Source: an uncultured Oscillospiraceae bacterium
GTDB taxonomy: Bacteria; Bacillota; Clostridia; Oscillospirales; Acutalibacteraceae
Assembly (NCBI GenBank): GCA_905211675.1
Contig: CAJMBP010000010.1
Span: forward strand, 1 to 31,602
DNA length: 31,602 nt
Direction of reading: 5' to 3'
The position numbers and the translations under genes were made by a program. Positions 31,138-31,602 of the stretch are shown piece after piece (position 1 is the stretch's first letter; each line of letters begins with the position of its first letter). A model generated the notes under the pieces. That model ran no database searches and had not been told where the DNA came from. It saw nothing but the letters and a program-made list of their open reading frames with translations.

Positions 31138-31602
31138 TTAAATGTCCAAATCGGTTGCAAAAATTGCGTTTTCTTCAATAAAGACTTTTCTCGGCTCAAC
31201 ATCCTCACCCATAAGCATGGTAAAGGTTTCGTCCGCCAAAGCGGCATCCTGCATTGTAACCTGTAAAAACGTTCTGCTTTCGGGGTCAAGCGTGGTTTCC
31301 CAAAGCTGATCGGGGTTCATTTCACCAAGGCCCTTGTAACGCTGAATATCAACATTGTTGCCGCCGAGCTGTTCTTTGTACATATCGCGCTCTTCCTCGG
31401 TAAAGGCGTCAAAATGCTGTTTTCCCTTTGAAACGCGGAACAGCGGCGGTTGCGCCAAATAGATATGTCCTTGCTCAATAAGCTGCGGCATATAACGGAA
31501 AAAGAAGGTCAGAAGCAACGTTCTTATGTGGCTTCCGTCAACATCGGCATCGGCCATAATAACAATTTTGTCATAACGCAGTTTTGAAATATCGAAGTTC
31601 TC
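31138..31602 (-). CDS. gyrB: DNA gyrase subunit B, C-terminal part (5' end outside window)
   Basis: The ATPase subunit of gyrase, present only as its last 154 residues; the frame is open to the right edge. It contains the TOPRIM metal motif MADADVDGSHIRTLLL and the C-terminal GyrA-contacting region (RYKGLGEMNPDQLWETT). The following gene is gyrA with an 18-base gap, so the two are co-transcribed. The short C-terminal tail rules out an inserted E. coli-type domain at the end. Homologous parE is unlikely, given the gyrA partner with its GyrA box. Confidence 0.94.
   Translation of the reverse strand, partial: ENFDISKLRYDKIVIMADADVDGSHIRTLLLTFFFRYMPQLIEQGHIYLAQPPLFRVSKGKQHFDAFTEEERDMYKEQLGGNNVDIQRYKGLGEMNPDQLWETTLDPESRTFLQVTMQDAALADETFTMLMGEDVEPRKVFIEENAIFATDLDI

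Noticed and set aside
1..31602. tRNA, rRNA, CRISPR arrays or insertion sequences
   Set aside because: I found no cloverleaf-like segments, regular spacer arrays or transposase frames; the only mobile-like DNA is the small non-coding repeats described.

Overview
The window looks like chromosome of a low-to-mid-GC Firmicute of class Clostridia, probably an uncultured Oscillospirales/Ruminococcaceae-type gut anaerobe. The grounds are the gene families (SpoVT, rubrerythrin, CPBP protease, a Clostridia-type pth-mfd-prsA run), strong AGGAGG-like ribosome binding sites, sigma-A-type promoters with 17-bp spacers, and AT-rich intergenic DNA. The taxon is inferred, not proven. I saw no tRNA, rRNA, CRISPR array, transposase or integrase gene.

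Layout. (1) 1-7843, plus strand: a tight run murI (cut by the window edge), DUF1934, argS, pncB, a lipoprotein gene, lon, engB, closed by a strong terminator. (2) 7844-10060, oxygen-defence and transport: a leaderless Cu/Zn superoxide dismutase, a deleted flavodoxin remnant, then rubrerythrin and a TauE/SafE permease on the minus strand. (3) 10153-15389: pth, mfd and a PrsA-like lipoprotein. (4) 15390-23447, accessory DNA: AraC regulator plus Gfo/Idh/MocA oxidoreductase, luxS, an XRE-ADP-ribosylglycohydrolase fusion, a Fic-domain protein, and a WG-repeat protein. (5) 23448-31602, housekeeping again: spoVT, acpP, nagA plus a sugar-kinase-like gene, then a minus-strand run gyrB, gyrA, CPBP protease, tadA.

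The most interesting region is 15.35-23.5 kb. In many Clostridia spoVT directly follows pth-mfd-prsA; here about 8 kb separates prsA from spoVT. Pieces of the spoVT upstream region and 5' coding end occur three times in the same orientation: a decayed copy at 18.52-18.80 kb, a chimeric copy with a GC-rich insertion at 20.57-20.83 kb, and the intact gene at 23.26-23.98 kb. The genes between these copies look like cargo accreted at the spoVT leader. Two further repeat pairs fit step-wise insertion: near-identical hairpin terminators flank araC-gfo, and an 85-90 bp repeat with a palindromic terminator follows both the fic and the WG-repeat genes.

Functionally, the first run joins cell-wall precursor synthesis, tRNA charging, NAD salvage and proteolysis. 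The second handles reactive oxygen. The nagA-kinase pair handles amino-sugar breakdown. The accessory block carries protein- or nucleotide-modifying domains (Fic, ADP-ribosylglycohydrolase), each with its own promoter; two of those promoters have operator-like repeats. All functions are assigned from sequence recognition only.
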